From positions 1,968,135 through 2,030,134 of the forward strand of contig NW_019091450.1 of the NCBI RefSeq assembly GCF_001949145.1: a stretch of 62,000 nt of DNA, in the 5' to 3' direction. The translations under genes were made by a program, and so were the position numbers. The notes under the pieces were generated by a model that was not told the DNA's origin, did no database searches, and was given only the letters and a program-made list of their open reading frames with translations. Shown here piece by piece: positions 12,701-24,849 of this stretch (positions are counted from its first letter, which is position 1; each line of letters opens with the position of its first letter). The stretch is from Acanthaster planci. Its lineage: Eukaryota; Echinodermata; Asteroidea; Valvatida; Acanthasteridae.

Positions 12701-15650
12701 TGATCATGAAACAGTTCTACGTTCTAACGCACTTTATAATATTACCTTTTTGTCAATGTACAAGGCATAAGCATCAATGTATTTTTGGAAAGAATATTTA
12801 ATTTTGAACTTATGTTTCCAAATGCATCGACGTGTGAGCATAGTTATTAACTTGTGGAGAGCGTACATCGTTTGTATCCACTGAGGGTATTGATATTTAA
12901 TATTAGTGACAAGGAGTCTACTTGTGTGTATTATGGAGGAAAATAGAGACCTGTCCTTACAGTAAAGAGATCAGTGGAGGCGCTCTGTTCATTTAATTAC
13001 AACGCTGAACGAAATTTCTAAACTTAAAAGGAAGATATTTTTTGGAATCCTTGGAAACTTCTTAAATGACCTCACGGATTAATGTATTTGACTAGTGAGA
13101 CTCGCGGAAAAAATACAAGTGTTGACACTGACGGTTCTCTTTTGTCGCATTGCGATCAAAGAGCCCTGATAAAAAATAAACGGAAACACTCGATGTTTAG
13201 ACAGATTCCAAGAACAAACATCTGCTACTATCCGAACACCATTTGTAACAATTCCACTGTAGTTTTCATCAACTTGATGTATTTAGGCCAATATATATGT
13301 GTGTATCAGTATTGTTAAGTCACTAATTAAAATTTCCTTTAATAATTAACAAACGTGGGTTATAAAGAGCATTTTGTTGGTTGGTTTAGAACTCTGAAAA
13401 CTGAGATATTGGATCTTTTAGGACAAGAAAATCTTTATAGGCTGATAACTTCAATTTTCCCCTGCTGGGGTGTTTGAAGCCTAGAACAGGACAGTGGCAT
13501 CAATGATATACGTGAACGGAACCCCGCCCAAGACCAGTGTCCTTTCTGCCCCGACCTAGTCAAATGCATCATGAACTGAGCAAGATATTGGACGGAGAGC
13601 ACCCCCCACCTTTGTGTTGGTCATTGTTTGATCGGAATATCAGGAATTCTTGACAGACATTTAGGGGGACGTGTTAGGTAACAATAGTCTAGAGTGATTA
13701 GACGTGGGGGGATCCCTCCTTCCCATTATCTTGCTGGGTATAAAATACACGCATCACTTTCGCACCTGCTACATGCAAATGGGTTTATTTCTAGTAATTT
13801 ACTTCGAAATATTACTCGTCAATCAGGCTTTTCCCAGTACGTGTATTATCAATATGCAGCTCTTCAAAGTTTCAACCTTTCCTGTGTGGAAAGTAAAGTT
13901 TCAAACATCTAGTCTCGTATCAGACAAGTCCTGGCTCTTTTACGCCTCGACAATGTTTTATTTCCCTTTGACATATTTGTGTTCAGGGAATGCACATGTA
14001 GGCCTACATGCATAGTTTGCCCATGAGTCACTGGTTGGCCTTGATTGATTTAGGGTCAAACAATGAGGAAACTGGAGGATTTCCTGACTATGGTTTCCAC
14101 GGATAGCTGGGATCTTTACAGTGACATGACCATTATAGTAATTAGCAGTCGTCATGATATACAACCATCACAGTTTTGTTCTCCTTGATCATTTCCAAAG
14201 AGAAACATTTCACAATCCTATGGCATATACATATAATTGTAAAATCCAAGGGTTTAACTTCTAAACGTAAATTAAATGCAAATCTGTAAAAGTCTTTAAA
14301 CATTTTGATACTTTTATAAATAAATACATATATGACATGTTTATATGCTGGACACACTATTTCATTTTATAAACGCAACGTATGTTTATGATTAATAAGT
14401 TATGTGGATGTGTTTAAAATATGTAAGGTTTTTAAACACTTTTTACTTATTAACCCGTTTGTGTGTACAGACTGTAACACGTTTAAACATTTTGACACGT
14501 CTATAAAGGGTGCAGTGTCCATTAACTGCACATTATTGGTACGTGAAATCATACGTGACGTGAAGAGTGGCAAGCCGACTGCCAGAACTTGACACTGGAA
14601 AAAATGGTCGAAATACTGTAGACAGACCTTATTCAAAAAAAAAAATTATCACCCATCCGAGATCCCGAAATATCAATGCACGTTATATGCACGAACCTTT
14701 GTACGAAACGAATAAATGCAACTCTACTCAGTCCGATTTTTCTACATTTTCAACTTTCAACGGCCAGCAGGCATGCGGGGGACACGGAAACCGCAGTGCA
14801 CATGCACGTGCGTGTACATACTGCGCATGTACTGTACTTAGTCGTGTCTTAAACGCTGGACAGTAGAACTGAACGGATTGCCCAAAGGTGGTGTTTATTT
14901 TTTGGTATGATAATCACGTGACAATCCACGCTACATCCATACATTATACGTTATATCAGTTTAAATTAACCACTTGCAACATGAGATTTCCATCTCATCG
15001 GTACAAAAAAGTATTGGCGGAAAATAATAGAATTCACGTTTTAAGCCACTATAAATAGGCGCTTACTGTCCTGGTGATGAACACTTAACACGTTCATGTC
15101 CAAACGCGCTGCGTGTTCAACTGTTAATTGTATTCATGCTATAAACGCGTCAAACATTCTTGGGTTCACAGTCTACAGTTCGATGCGGTAAAAATGATTA
15201 CTCAACCTTATTTCAATAAAGACTCCATTGTTCCTGATGAAACTGGTCTTGCTAAATTTAGCGGGAACAAAAAAGGATATAAATGAATATCTCCCAAAGA
15301 ACGTGAAAAATTCAGAAAAGTGGAGAATGTTTATTTAATGACGATAAAAAAGTTGATCTTTGGGATTAAAATACTCTCGTCAAGGCCCACAACTCTTTTA
15401 AAGAAAACTATACAATTAAAGCAGGAATGGTTTTTATCTTTAAAACAATGTGATAAGATACTCGAAACGTAAGTCGAAAGGCTAAAAGGTGATCATGAGA
15501 TTGATGGTTTTGCAAAAGCGTTTTGTACTTGCCGAAGCTATGGCTTTAGGGTGTTAAATACAAGCAATTAAAACTTATTCTATGATAAACTACGGTTTCC
15601 TTTTGCTATAATTCACATATTTTGGATCTTCACGATCTTTGCAGCTAGGT
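9707..15650. other. No gene found between 9.7 and 15.6 kb
   Basis: This contains the probable 3' UTR of four-TM gene A at its left end and the 3' flank of the Ig receptor at its right end, where AATAAA on the minus strand lies at 15330-15335, about 315 bp past the stop. Between them I see only short AT-rich open frames without domain character. A CpG-rich patch at about 10550-10850 contains an alternating GCGCGCGCACGTG run. Two adjacent perfect palindromes lie at 12048-12080. Confidence 0.55.
12048..12080. repeat. Two abutting palindromes
   Basis: CTGAATCGATTGATTCAG (12048-12065) has 7-bp perfect arms around GATT. It is followed immediately by the 14-bp perfect palindrome TGATCAATTGATCA (12067-12080). 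No gene is nearby; significance unknown. Confidence 0.8.
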
Positions 15651-16853
15651 TTAACCATTGGATGACATTTCCACTTGAGCATAGTCTTCATCGCTACTGT
15701 GTTGATGAACTGCTCCAATGGCTTCTGGTTTTTTCTGGATCGTCTGAAGACTGACGGGCGGTGAATTCAAACGTGTGTATGTTTCATTTTGTTCAACTCT
15801 GTTCAGACCTTGGTAGTCGCCATTTTGGTAAACTGTTTGCGTCGTATGTGGCTGCCTGGTTCCTCGACGGCGCACTATGCTGAAGATATTGAACAAAATG
15901 GAAATAACAAGTAGACCTGCAAGTACAATTATTGCGGCCAATGTCTTGGTATCGTTACCTGGCAACTGACCAGGCTTAACTGTGATGGAAGCTTGATTGT
16001 TTTCTTCTGTAAAATAAATGTCAGGCGCTGACGTTTTCGCCAGAGGACCGCTACCTGACATTGTACTGATGTCAGTGTCGATAACTGGTGCTATGTTCAA
16101 AGGACCCACATTGCAATTGCTCCGAAATGATGGAACGTCAGCTTTTCTAACTTCACACCTGAAGACAACGTCCGCCTCGTCAGATGAAAACAAAAGACGG
16201 ACAGTTAGCTCATTCTGTGTATAACCATTGTTTTGTATTTGGGCCTCAAAGATTAATTCGGTTCCTTCTGGTTGGGACCAGTTGAGGACGACTGTTGGAT
16301 CACGCGTTTTGAAAGAACATAAGAGTGTAACCACCGTTCCACTTGGAATTTCATCTGGGAGTGGTCGTCCTAAGACATGACAGTATGGTTGGTGATCCGC
16401 TGATGTTATGTTGATCTGAGTTGTGGCTTCATCAGTAGCGATTGCAGATCCATTTAGGTTTAAAAGGTGAGATACCTTGCACGTGTAGGTTCCTGCATCG
16501 TCTCTTCTAACATCGAGGACGTCCAGATTTACAACGAAAGTGTTGAAATCAGAGCGGTCCACCGTCAAGTCGTATTCTGTCGATTGGTAGGTGGTTCTCC
16601 CGCTTATCCTTTCTTTGTTAATAATTTCAATGCCATTATGAAGTACCTGCAGGTTGATGATGGGATCCAGGATGAGGTTTGGAGAGGCGATTATTATCGA
16701 ACATTCCATACGGGCTGTTGTGCCTTCCTCTATGTCTCCTGGAGGTCCGGTGAATATTACATGTAAAGACAGTAGTCTCTGCGCCAGTGCTTGTGTACCC
16801 ACCAGCAATACGATCATACATGTTACTGTTAAACCCATCGCTGTCAAACCCAT
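15651..16853 (-). CDS. Two-Ig-domain type I membrane receptor with ITAM-like tail
   Basis: One uninterrupted frame. It opens at 17000 (449 codons), but the better start is Met50 at 16853 (or Met55 at 16838), because a clean signal peptide begins there (LTVTCMIVLLVGTQALA, cleavage before QRLL). That gives about 400 aa. Numbered from the long frame: Ig domain 1 has Cys100 and Cys174 with the classic DDAGTYTC motif; Ig domain 2 has Cys228 and Cys282 with Trp241; extracellular sequons are N183, N197, N240 and N349; the TM helix spans about 353-376, followed by a basic stop-transfer (RRRGTR). The cytoplasmic tail has DYQGLN at Y396 and TYTRL at Y408, spaced YxxL-x8-YxxL as in an ITAM and close in form to the CD3-zeta and FcR-gamma motifs. 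Y391 and Y440 (DYAQV) are further possible phosphosites. The family points to an immune-type signalling receptor; ligand unknown. An intronless Ig receptor is unusual. Confidence 0.87.
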   Translation of the reverse strand: MGLTAMGLTVTCMIVLLVGTQALAQRLLSLHVIFTGPPGDIEEGTTARMECSIIIASPNLILDPIINLQVLHNGIEIINKERISGRTTYQSTEYDLTVDRSDFNTFVVNLDVLDVRRDDAGTYTCKVSHLLNLNGSAIATDEATTQINITSADHQPYCHVLGRPLPDEIPSGTVVTLLCSFKTRDPTVVLNWSQPEGTELIFEAQIQNNGYTQNELTVRLLFSSDEADVVFRCEVRKADVPSFRSNCNVGPLNIAPVIDTDISTMSGSGPLAKTSAPDIYFTEENNQASITVKPGQLPGNDTKTLAAIIVLAGLLVISILFNIFSIVRRRGTRQPHTTQTVYQNGDYQGLNRVEQNETYTRLNSPPVSLQTIQKKPEAIGAVHQHSSDEDYAQVEMSSNG

Positions 16854-17220
16854 CGGAGTGAGAGTTACCAAAACTGAAGGAGTTGTCTTTGTAAAACAGT
16901 GATATTCATCTGTCGATTTCCTTGTGCATTGAACAATCACCCTCAAAACGTACCATAACGTTTGTGTTTGACGCAGAAGCAAGCTGCTGATCACTTTCAT
17001 TTTAGTTTAAGCAAAACAAGACATTGTTCGAGGGAAATCGGTTACACGACAGGACGTGGTGTAACTTAGACCAGGGTTGACTTCCTCTGGTCAATCCGGT
17101 GGCTTGGTTGTACAATCACGCAGTGTATCAATTTCCTTTTTTGGTTTCCTGTGTGTATGTGTTAAATAGTCTTGTTCTTATCTGTCAAAATGTCAGCCCT
17201 TTTCTTTCGATAATTAAGCT

Positions 17221-17248
17221 GATTCATGTCATGGCCGCGACATGAATC
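17221..17248. repeat. Perfect 10-bp inverted repeat upstream of Ig receptor
   Basis: GATTCATGTC and GACATGAATC are exact inverted copies separated by 8 bp (ATGGCCGC). The site lies about 220 bp upstream of the long Ig frame. It could be a dimeric protein-binding site or chance; no transcription factor is assigned. Confidence 0.6.
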
Positions 17249-18600
17249 GTATGTATGCATGTATAAATTTGGGGACGTTATAACAGGTATTTTACACCAA
17301 TAAGATGTCAATGTCTATTTTCTACCGTGCAAACATAGTGCGCTTCTTTTAAAACCTACCCTTTGAAATAAGTTCTTCGCAATGAACAGCACTTAAAAAT
17401 CTGTCTCGCAGCCAGCGCTATAAAATGACAAGTAGTGATGAATTCAATTTTGGCTGGAGGATTACTTTAGGATTACGCAAATATATGACACCACAATGAC
17501 TTGAAGAGATTGTGAGGATTAACTGAATAGGCATACTATGAAAATAGGAATTTAATTTTAAACTTTCTGTTGTAAACTAAAATATAGAGGTACATGGTAC
17601 GAGGGTGGAAGGTTTGGTTGGTGATTATTCTGAGAACTGATTTATTTACCAGAACGAGCAATATTTTGACGCAGAAAAAAAGAGAAAGACTTGCTTGATT
17701 AACATAAATTTCTTCAAATCAGGAAACCAAACCACATCACAGTTGGGAATTAAACGGGACAGCCCCATCTCTCAAAAGAAGTTCGAGCAAATTCAGTTTG
17801 TCTATGTTTCGTGTTCATTGTCCCCAGAAATATTACAACTCGATTCTGGAGTCATTCTTCCTTTGAAGTTGTGGTCTGGGTAAGGATTGAACAAGTTCGG
17901 TATTTCAACAGAACATGTTCAAAACAATGTCATTCGACAATATCAATACGCACACAAGGCGTGGCCTCTATGCGCAACCGTATATACCAAATCTCACCCG
18001 CTGAACATGTGCAAAATGCCTGACGTAAGGTGTTGTGTTCTTGAATGACCTTGCCTTTGAAATACATGTACTGAAGTGGTTCACTCATGCGCCACTCCTC
18101 GTTACTGAAGGGTGCTTTTACATAGAGCACGGTCGAGGCCGTACAAGTTTTTTGAATGGCAAATAGCCACGCTGATTCCAAGTACAGAGCCATTGTCAAT
18201 TATCCGGAATTTTGAAACCACGGGGCAAAAACCAAATCACGACCTTAAATTCTAAAGGATGTTTACAAAGACTAGACGGCCACAAATATGTTTAGATTTT
18301 TGACATAAGTATCTCTGTTGGACCACACACTATTATCATCATTATGGGAGTTGTATGAAGCGCTTTCCTTTGGAAAAGAATGACAAAAACCATACAAGAG
18401 AAAATGAAGAAAAGAGCAAGATATTAATAAAAAAAATATTTCAAAAAGGTATGAAATCACCTCTTTGCTTGAAAAAAACTTTCCGGTGTTTATTTTTGTT
18501 TAGCTGATGAGTGCTTTGCCTTCCTTTGACCCTCCCCGGGAAACAGTGCTTATCCCCTCTGGATAAACCCTGGCGACGCCCATGATTATGTATTGATCAA

Positions 18601-18695
18601 TGAGCCAGTCCCATATTTCAGACAACCACGGTCTTTTGGGAACAAAGCGCGCAGGTGAGTCAACCTATGGCTGCGCAGATAGGATGAGGACTGTC
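18601..18695. mobile_element. Foldback family copy 2 (left part only)
   Basis: Starts TGAGCCAGTCCCATATTT and continues with GGGAACAAAG and ATGGCT.CGC.GATA, in the same order as the element at 54025-54172. The right terminal repeat is not found, so the copy is truncated or diverged. Confidence 0.55.
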
Positions 18696-21651
18696 GGTTG
18701 AGCTTGGATTGATTTATTCGTATAACTATCACTACTTTCAAACATGCTTGAAAACTGTTTTGTTTTCAAATGTTTCATCAGAATGTTGCTTAGGTTTCTA
18801 CAGTGGTTTCAGTGTTTATAGCCGCATACTCGAGTCAAAACCGAACTCAGACTATAGCCCAAAATCAAACTGCGTATGCTTCGGAGAAAACAGACGTTGT
18901 GGGTGTAACTCATAGAGCTATATATAAAAACTTGCTCTGCGACAAAACATTTAGATTAATGGCCAAAAAACACAAACTCGTGCGCGTATGCGCTGCACAT
19001 GAATTGCACATGACGTTTTAATCGGACTTTATCAGTACCCGATGCGCACGACAGCCGCCGCTCCAGATCTGTCTGTGAACTCACTGAACACTGACTAAAT
19101 TGAGGGAACGACTTTTTCAATTTAGATAAACTTATGTATCGAAAGACAGCCATCGAAAGACATGCATACGAAATTGGACGGTTTTCGTTTTAATATAGTT
19201 CTAGTTCTCTGTGGAGTAACTGCACTTCGGGGCGTGATAACATTGTGCGGTTCTTTCATCATTGCCGACAGCTAGAAACTGATGAACCTGCGAACCGTGT
19301 ACATAAATCGATTAAAGCTGATTAGGTGCTGGTATTTACAGTGTTGATAGTGCTCAAATGCTGCTCACCGTTTTGCATTCACTGTGCAAACACATTGTTA
19401 AGGGCAAATTAAAACTAACCATCTCAGATAGTTCCGCCCAACCAAAATTCTCTGCAACTTCTCAGCTACTCGCAAACAGCGAGATGTAGCGACTCATTGA
19501 CCTCCTCTCTATGAGTGCACAAATAATGTAGACAAGACCGTTGGTACAGGCCGACATACTTTAGCGCACACTCTAATCTGAAAACTAGAGTACAGTATGA
19601 TACAAAATAAAGAATAACAAAGAAATAGGCGTAGCTGTTCACTGCACTTTGACACATCACAAGCTGCTGCGCATGCGCGTGGATGGAGGAAATAGGCCTA
19701 CACAATTTTTCTTCATTTCTTCAGAGGACCCTTTTATTTCTTATTTTACGGGATTATATATTCGGTTTCGTCTCTTCCAACACCAATACACGTATTTAAG
19801 GTGTATGTGTCAATGCGTAAAGTCTTCGGCATATTTTCCCACGACTGTAATCTATGCTGAAAGGGGTACGCCTTAATTAATTTATGTTATTAGACTAGTT
19901 TGATGTCGAGTATTCTCGCTTAGCATTCAGTAAATACATGTATGTCACCAGTCACCTTACTACAAGTAACAAAGAAGTCATTTTGAAAACCATTATATAT
20001 TATACACTGATCCTGTTACGTCTAGCATTTACATGAAAATTTTGTTCGCAGACAAACAGGAGGAACGGAGTGAATTACAGAACGACTGAATCTCCACGGT
20101 CCTTGAGGTCCATCAAGCTGGAAATGTCGATCCGTAGGTTATCCATTTCTGCGATCCAAAAGTAAAATTCAATATACGTAGCCATTCCAAACAAGTTTTA
20201 CGAATTAACCAAAAATTTACACGTTCTACGGGAGAATACTTTTATAATAAGGTCGTTTGTGGACTTCACAAATAACCTTGTAATTTAGCAGTATTTCAAA
20301 ATGAGACATACAAAGACTCAAGGACCTAATATTACTATTCACCATGTAAATACGAATTTTGTCTTAATTCTGCTATTATTACAAGTGTTTAACTGGATCT
20401 CAACTTCTATCACCTGTAGGCCTATCTCAAAGTTGCTTTTAAATACCTGTACATATAGGAAGATTGAAATATTGGAGTCCATGTATACGAAATTCAGATA
20501 CGCGATTTTTTGCTCCTTGAGACACCTCGACGTTTGCGCTGTGAAAGCTACCACTTACACTCACCGTATCCTTCGATCACAGTCCATAGAAACCTGTCTG
20601 GAGTCCTGTAAAAATGATCACCATTCCTTAAGTTTAAAAGTCGACAGTCAATTGCGGATGACTCATTTACACTGAATCCGTCAATCACAGTCCTGTTTCA
20701 AATTTACTGTACATTTTATTGACCTCGGTACCTTGGATAAAACCTGTATATAATTTGTATACGTTTCTCACTCCTAAAACACAACTCTATTCTAAAACTA
20801 AGTTATAAAAATATGAAAAAGATCAGTGTTCCGGAAATTCCCGATAACACTAAGAGTAATCACACGTGTGAAGATGATATTTTGATCAGAAATATCCTTT
20901 CTTCGGATTTAACTAGAGTTTTGATATACCAATGACATACACCCAGTGAAGTTGATCTCATATTGTGTGAACCAAGTTCTAGACTTCTGTCTTGGCGGGA
21001 ATGGCATAATTATGAGTAGCGTTATACAGGAGAATCATCATTCCATTCAGACATTCATAAAAGTTTTTCAAAATAGCTGTTAATTTTTGGCCATATTTGA
21101 AAAACCCATGCATTGAAGAAATGATGATTTAACAAGTATTTCAAGAGGATTCCAGCTAAATATTTACAGAGCAAATGCAATAAAAATATTAAGGGATTAA
21201 AATGATCCTGACACAAGTAACTGGATGCTTTAATGTCGATGTTACTTAAATCCTGAGGCTGCGTTGAAGTGAAGCACCTTGCTCTTGGTACACTTCATCA
21301 TGTTAATCTGCATAAGAAATAATGAGGAACATTACAACTTTTCACTTCGTTTCTGAAAAAGACAGGTAAATGGAAAGTTGAAAGACTGTCATGCATGGTG
21401 TTCCAACTTTTGAGGAGAAAATATAAATTTAAAAGCATTTAGGCATACATCTGTTTTGCTCAGCTGAAAGAAAAATGCCAAACAGTAACAATTTCAGGGG
21501 CTCTCACCACATGAGGTTTTATGTTCACTGATAACAGGTCTATCTAAATCCAACAAAATGCAATCACTCTATTTCATCGCATATGTAAATGAATACTGCT
21601 GCTTTAGTGGAATTCAATTCACCTGTCAGATGGCGTGTGGTTTGAATCCTT

Positions 21652-24149
21652 CTATGGCTTGTAAATGTGTGCTGGTGGTGGTCCGTATGGGCCATCGTAG
21701 TAGCGAGGGCGTGGAGGCTGTTAAATAGAAGTTAAAAACACAAATGTTACGTGTGATCAGTTGACCTGCGCGAATGGTTGATCTTATTGATCTGTCGATA
21801 ATTCCACCATCAGCTAATGGTCTTTTTTTCAATTGTGAAAGTCTGTTTCAAAAATGGGCAGTTAAGTTAAAGATTTCATACAGGATCGACTAATCGTGCA
21901 GATCACCTGAATATGCCCATTACAAACACTTCCTTTATTGTATTGACACATGTATCCAGTTATATCGTAAGGTGAACTTGCAGTTAGACTCAATTGACTT
22001 AATACCCACAAAATGAAAACAAATGTGTCTAGGATACAGGAAAATTAGATAAAACCTAACAAACAGGCCCAGACTTAAGATTTTGTCGCTTTGGAACTAC
22101 AAAGTAGTACGATACAGGCCCGTCGGCTGGGGGGGGGGGAGGTTCGACGAACCCCCCCCCCCGGTTGCTACTGAGCTCCGCTTGTTGGTGGTCTTTTTTG
22201 TGTACTGAATATTTCAAACAGACCGTAATATTCGGTATACAAGCTACGGCTTATACTTCGATTCTCAAGCTCAAGGTGACCACGATTCTGCATATTAATG
22301 AATAAATCTGTAGTCATATGTACCGTCAGGATGTTCCGCCAAATATCCACGTTTCAGGTCTTTCAAAGGGTTTGAAGTCAATGTATTTTTGTTAAGTTTT
22401 ATGTTCAATATTGAAAACTACAGTGTACAATTCTTGTTTTCCAAAGCACATTGCGATAGGCCTTTGTATAAAAATATGTGTTCACAGTGCCCAAAGTTTT
22501 TGGCTTGACGAGCCCCCCCGTCTCTGGTCAGGCAACAGGCCTGCGGTAGATATTAAAATGGTGAAAAATTGGCAAACCAGTCAAACGAGATTTCAAATAT
22601 GCCAACAGTCTCTCAGGAATGTTTTATTTAAAAATCTTACCCCATAGTAGTCTCCACTGTTACCAAAGAGAGCATAGCTACAGCAATCCATGAACATTGC
22701 CATCAGACTCAAGATGAAGATCATTACAGCCATTAAGATGATAGTGGTGTATTGTGAGATCAGTTTGTCATTCATGTTTGCGCTGTTACCCGTCAGACCA
22801 GCTTCTAAGATCGTCCAGGCGCCCCAAGTGAAGAAACCGATAACGCAGGCAGCAAGGATCATTCCTGTCAGGTTTAGTACCAGGGCACCCAGGTTGATCT
22901 GTAAAGCGACAATCATTCTGTAGTTTGCCAACCGTGTACTTGGGTGTTGTAAGGACGTTTTTCAAGACAGAACAAGACAGATATAGAAGCTTTACGTGAT
23001 AGCCATCTTGGAGGGCAGTTGTTTCTGTTCTACAGGCCATTTCACCTGTAGAACCCAAACACCGCCCTCCAAGATAGCTATGTATCACGTAAAGCTTTTA
23101 TTATGTACACTGTTTTGCTCCTTCGTGCATACCCTCAGTGGAACAAAAGCACCGGACTGCAAGGTGGCAGCAATAAAAACCCGCCATTAAAGTGAATAGC
23201 AAAATGACAACCATTCACGGTGGAAGGGAGTCAACTCCAAGGTATTTTAAAGGAAATTTGTAATTTCTATGGTTTCTTTTAAAAACTTCTTCTGTTCTTT
23301 TTGCAGAATATTTTATTTACCATTTTCCCGGAAGGAGGGGGTTAAGTCAATGCTCTGAACCAGTGGCGTAGCCATGGGGGCCTGGGGGATGTAGCTTCTG
23401 TGCTATGGACTTGTTGCCAACATGGCTTATTACCACTGTGTTTTACTTCAAAAGACTCATTTCACAAAGACAAAAAATCAAATTGTTCAATATGTGCAAC
23501 TATTCAATTGCAGTCCTTATATTTAATCTAATTATGATAATTATGGAGTCCTGTACGAAATTAAATGCGTTATCACCTCTGGCAATAGAAGCATTTATAA
23601 AGTATATTAGTCACGAAATACTTACATTGAGAAAGTCACGGCTACGTTTCTTGCTACTGGTCAAGACGGCCACCACGTTTCCAAGTCCGACCATAATGAT
23701 CTAAAACAAAAGCACGCAGAGTTTGGAGTGAATGAGGCTGGTAAATCTATTCAGACATGATTCAAGCTTGCTGCCTCCCAAAATACTTCCGACCACACCG
23801 GACCCGCCTCTTCAGTCTCTTGAATCATCAATAGAAGGTTTGCGTGGCAGCCATCTTGCAGGCCAGTGCCTTTGTTCCACAGGGTGGGGGCCTCTCAGTT
23901 AAACAAAGAACTGCCATGCAAGATGGCTACCATGCAAAGCCATCTAAGGTGCTGCAATCGAATGTTAACCCCACAGTTAAAATACATGTTTCATTGACTT
24001 ACCCCAATACCGGCCCACATGGGCACACCGACTGCACCATGAGTGTATCGATTGACTGCGTCAGCTCCCATGATAATCAGAACGACACCAAAGGCAATAT
24101 CCACTCCCCCAGTAAACACAAGCATCGCATGCCGCCCCGAAATAGCCAT
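21652..24149 (-). CDS. CD20-like (MS4A-type) four-transmembrane protein B
   Basis: Predicted 181-aa membrane protein from four phase-0 exons on the minus strand: 24149-24003, 23700-23626, 22898-22641 and 21717-21652. The start Met sits one base after an acceptor (CTCAG|G-ATG), so a 5' non-coding exon lies further right. TM segments are near residues 9-31, 44-63, 75-102 and 124-144. The basic loop SSKKRSRDF follows TM2 and a DCC motif (residues 145-147) follows TM4; the latter could be palmitoylated. The tail is rich in Pro and Tyr (PPRPRYYDGPYGPPP) and ends HIYKP. It is a tandem paralogue of the gene at 28.4-30.2 kb, with equal exon plan and nearly the same tail, and a more distant relative of plus-strand gene A. 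Assignment to the CD20-like superfamily rests on TM layout; function is unknown. Introns 1 and 2 carry related foldback repeats. Confidence 0.87.
22129..22166. repeat. Poly(G)/poly(C) perfect hairpin
   Basis: A run of about ten G followed by AGGTTCG, then CGAACC followed by a run of about eleven C, forms a near-perfect palindrome in intron 3 of four-TM gene B. It could form a cruciform or a G-quadruplex; run lengths may also reflect assembly uncertainty. Confidence 0.8.
22986..23097. mobile_element. Foldback element, AGCCATCTTG family, copy 1
   Basis: Left arm 22986-23037 (AAGCTTTACGTGATAGCCAT...) and right arm 23044-23097 (...TGTATCACGTAAAGCTT) are long inverted copies with almost no loop, each containing AGC[CT]ATCTTGGAGGGC. 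It lies in intron 2 of four-TM gene B. It shares its core with the element at 23838-23946 and with a half-copy at about 23140-23180 (GGAACAAAAGCACCGGACTG). Confidence 0.85.
23838..23946. mobile_element. Foldback element, AGCCATCTTG family, copy 2
   Basis: Left arm contains TTTGCGTGGCAGCCATCTTG and the right arm contains CAAGATGGCTACCATGCAAA, an inverted match, separated by a short loop. It lies in intron 1 of four-TM gene B. The GGCAGCCATCTTGCAGGCCA segment is also matched, inverted, by the half-copy near 23145-23175. Confidence 0.8.
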
Positions 24150-24849
24150 CCTGAGAAAAAAGAATCAGTTACCGAATTATTAACGGTCATAGAATGTTTC
24201 AGCTACAACACAATTATTATTATAATTTGAGGAAGATTAACTGAGAAGTGATGAATATTGTAAAGAAAAGGGTGATCAGTTGGGAAAATTGTCAATGTAT
24301 AACAGGAAATTTGGGCTTGACCAAACTCCCCTATAAATTACAGATTGTTTAAGGATAATACATGTATATACTATCTTTGCCAAATTCTTGATGGTCTTTT
24401 GGTTTATCAAAATTGGAATGTTTTTAAGTCTATACCGCATTTCTAATGCAATTTTTCAATTCAAATATGGATCGACCTTCTACTTCAGTCTCGAATAGGC
24501 GTGGAGATATGAAAAAGTAGTAGGAATCGACTGTGTGTCACGTGACACCAGACAAGGAAAACTTCGTGTACAGGAAGATGTTTTTTCCATGCTAACTATA
24601 CAGGAAACTTGTGCCCAGACTAATTCCGAATGAAATGAATTGAATAGAATGACCTCTTTTGAAATTCTGACTACGGCCCACCATAGGGTGTGTCCTAGTT
24701 CCATAGTTGGTGTTTCAATGTCGTGTCATATGCCATAGTGGGTGGAGCAATCCCACAAATTTTTTTTCCTCCAATAAATTCTTTTCGACCTTCAATGTGC
24801 CGGTTGAACAGAATTAGTACAATGGAAAGAATGGACACCACTCATTATT

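Larger units (their letters stand above)
17001..21651. other. No gene found between 17.0 and 21.6 kb
   Basis: This is the 5' flank of the Ig receptor on the left and the 3' flank of four-TM gene B on the right. No domain-bearing frame was seen. It contains a perfect 10-bp inverted repeat at 17221-17248 and a partial foldback element at about 18601-18695. CpG-rich patches near 18.65 and 19.0 kb are not linked to any gene I can identify. No clear TATA box was found upstream of the Ig gene. Confidence 0.5.

Noticed and set aside
14291-14510. Direct repeat TTTAAACATTTTGA.AC.T.TATAAA
   Set aside because: About 27 bp at two sites in AT-rich DNA; too short and low in complexity to call an element.
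16854-17000. N-terminal 49-residue extension of the Ig receptor frame
   Set aside because: It would bury the signal peptide 50 residues in; Met50 gives a normal secretory N-terminus, and a possible acceptor (CTCCTTCAG) lies just before it.
24673-24745. Inverted repeat CCCACCATAGG / CCATAGTGGG
   Set aside because: About 10-12 bp arms, imperfect and without recurrence; not enough to call a foldback element.
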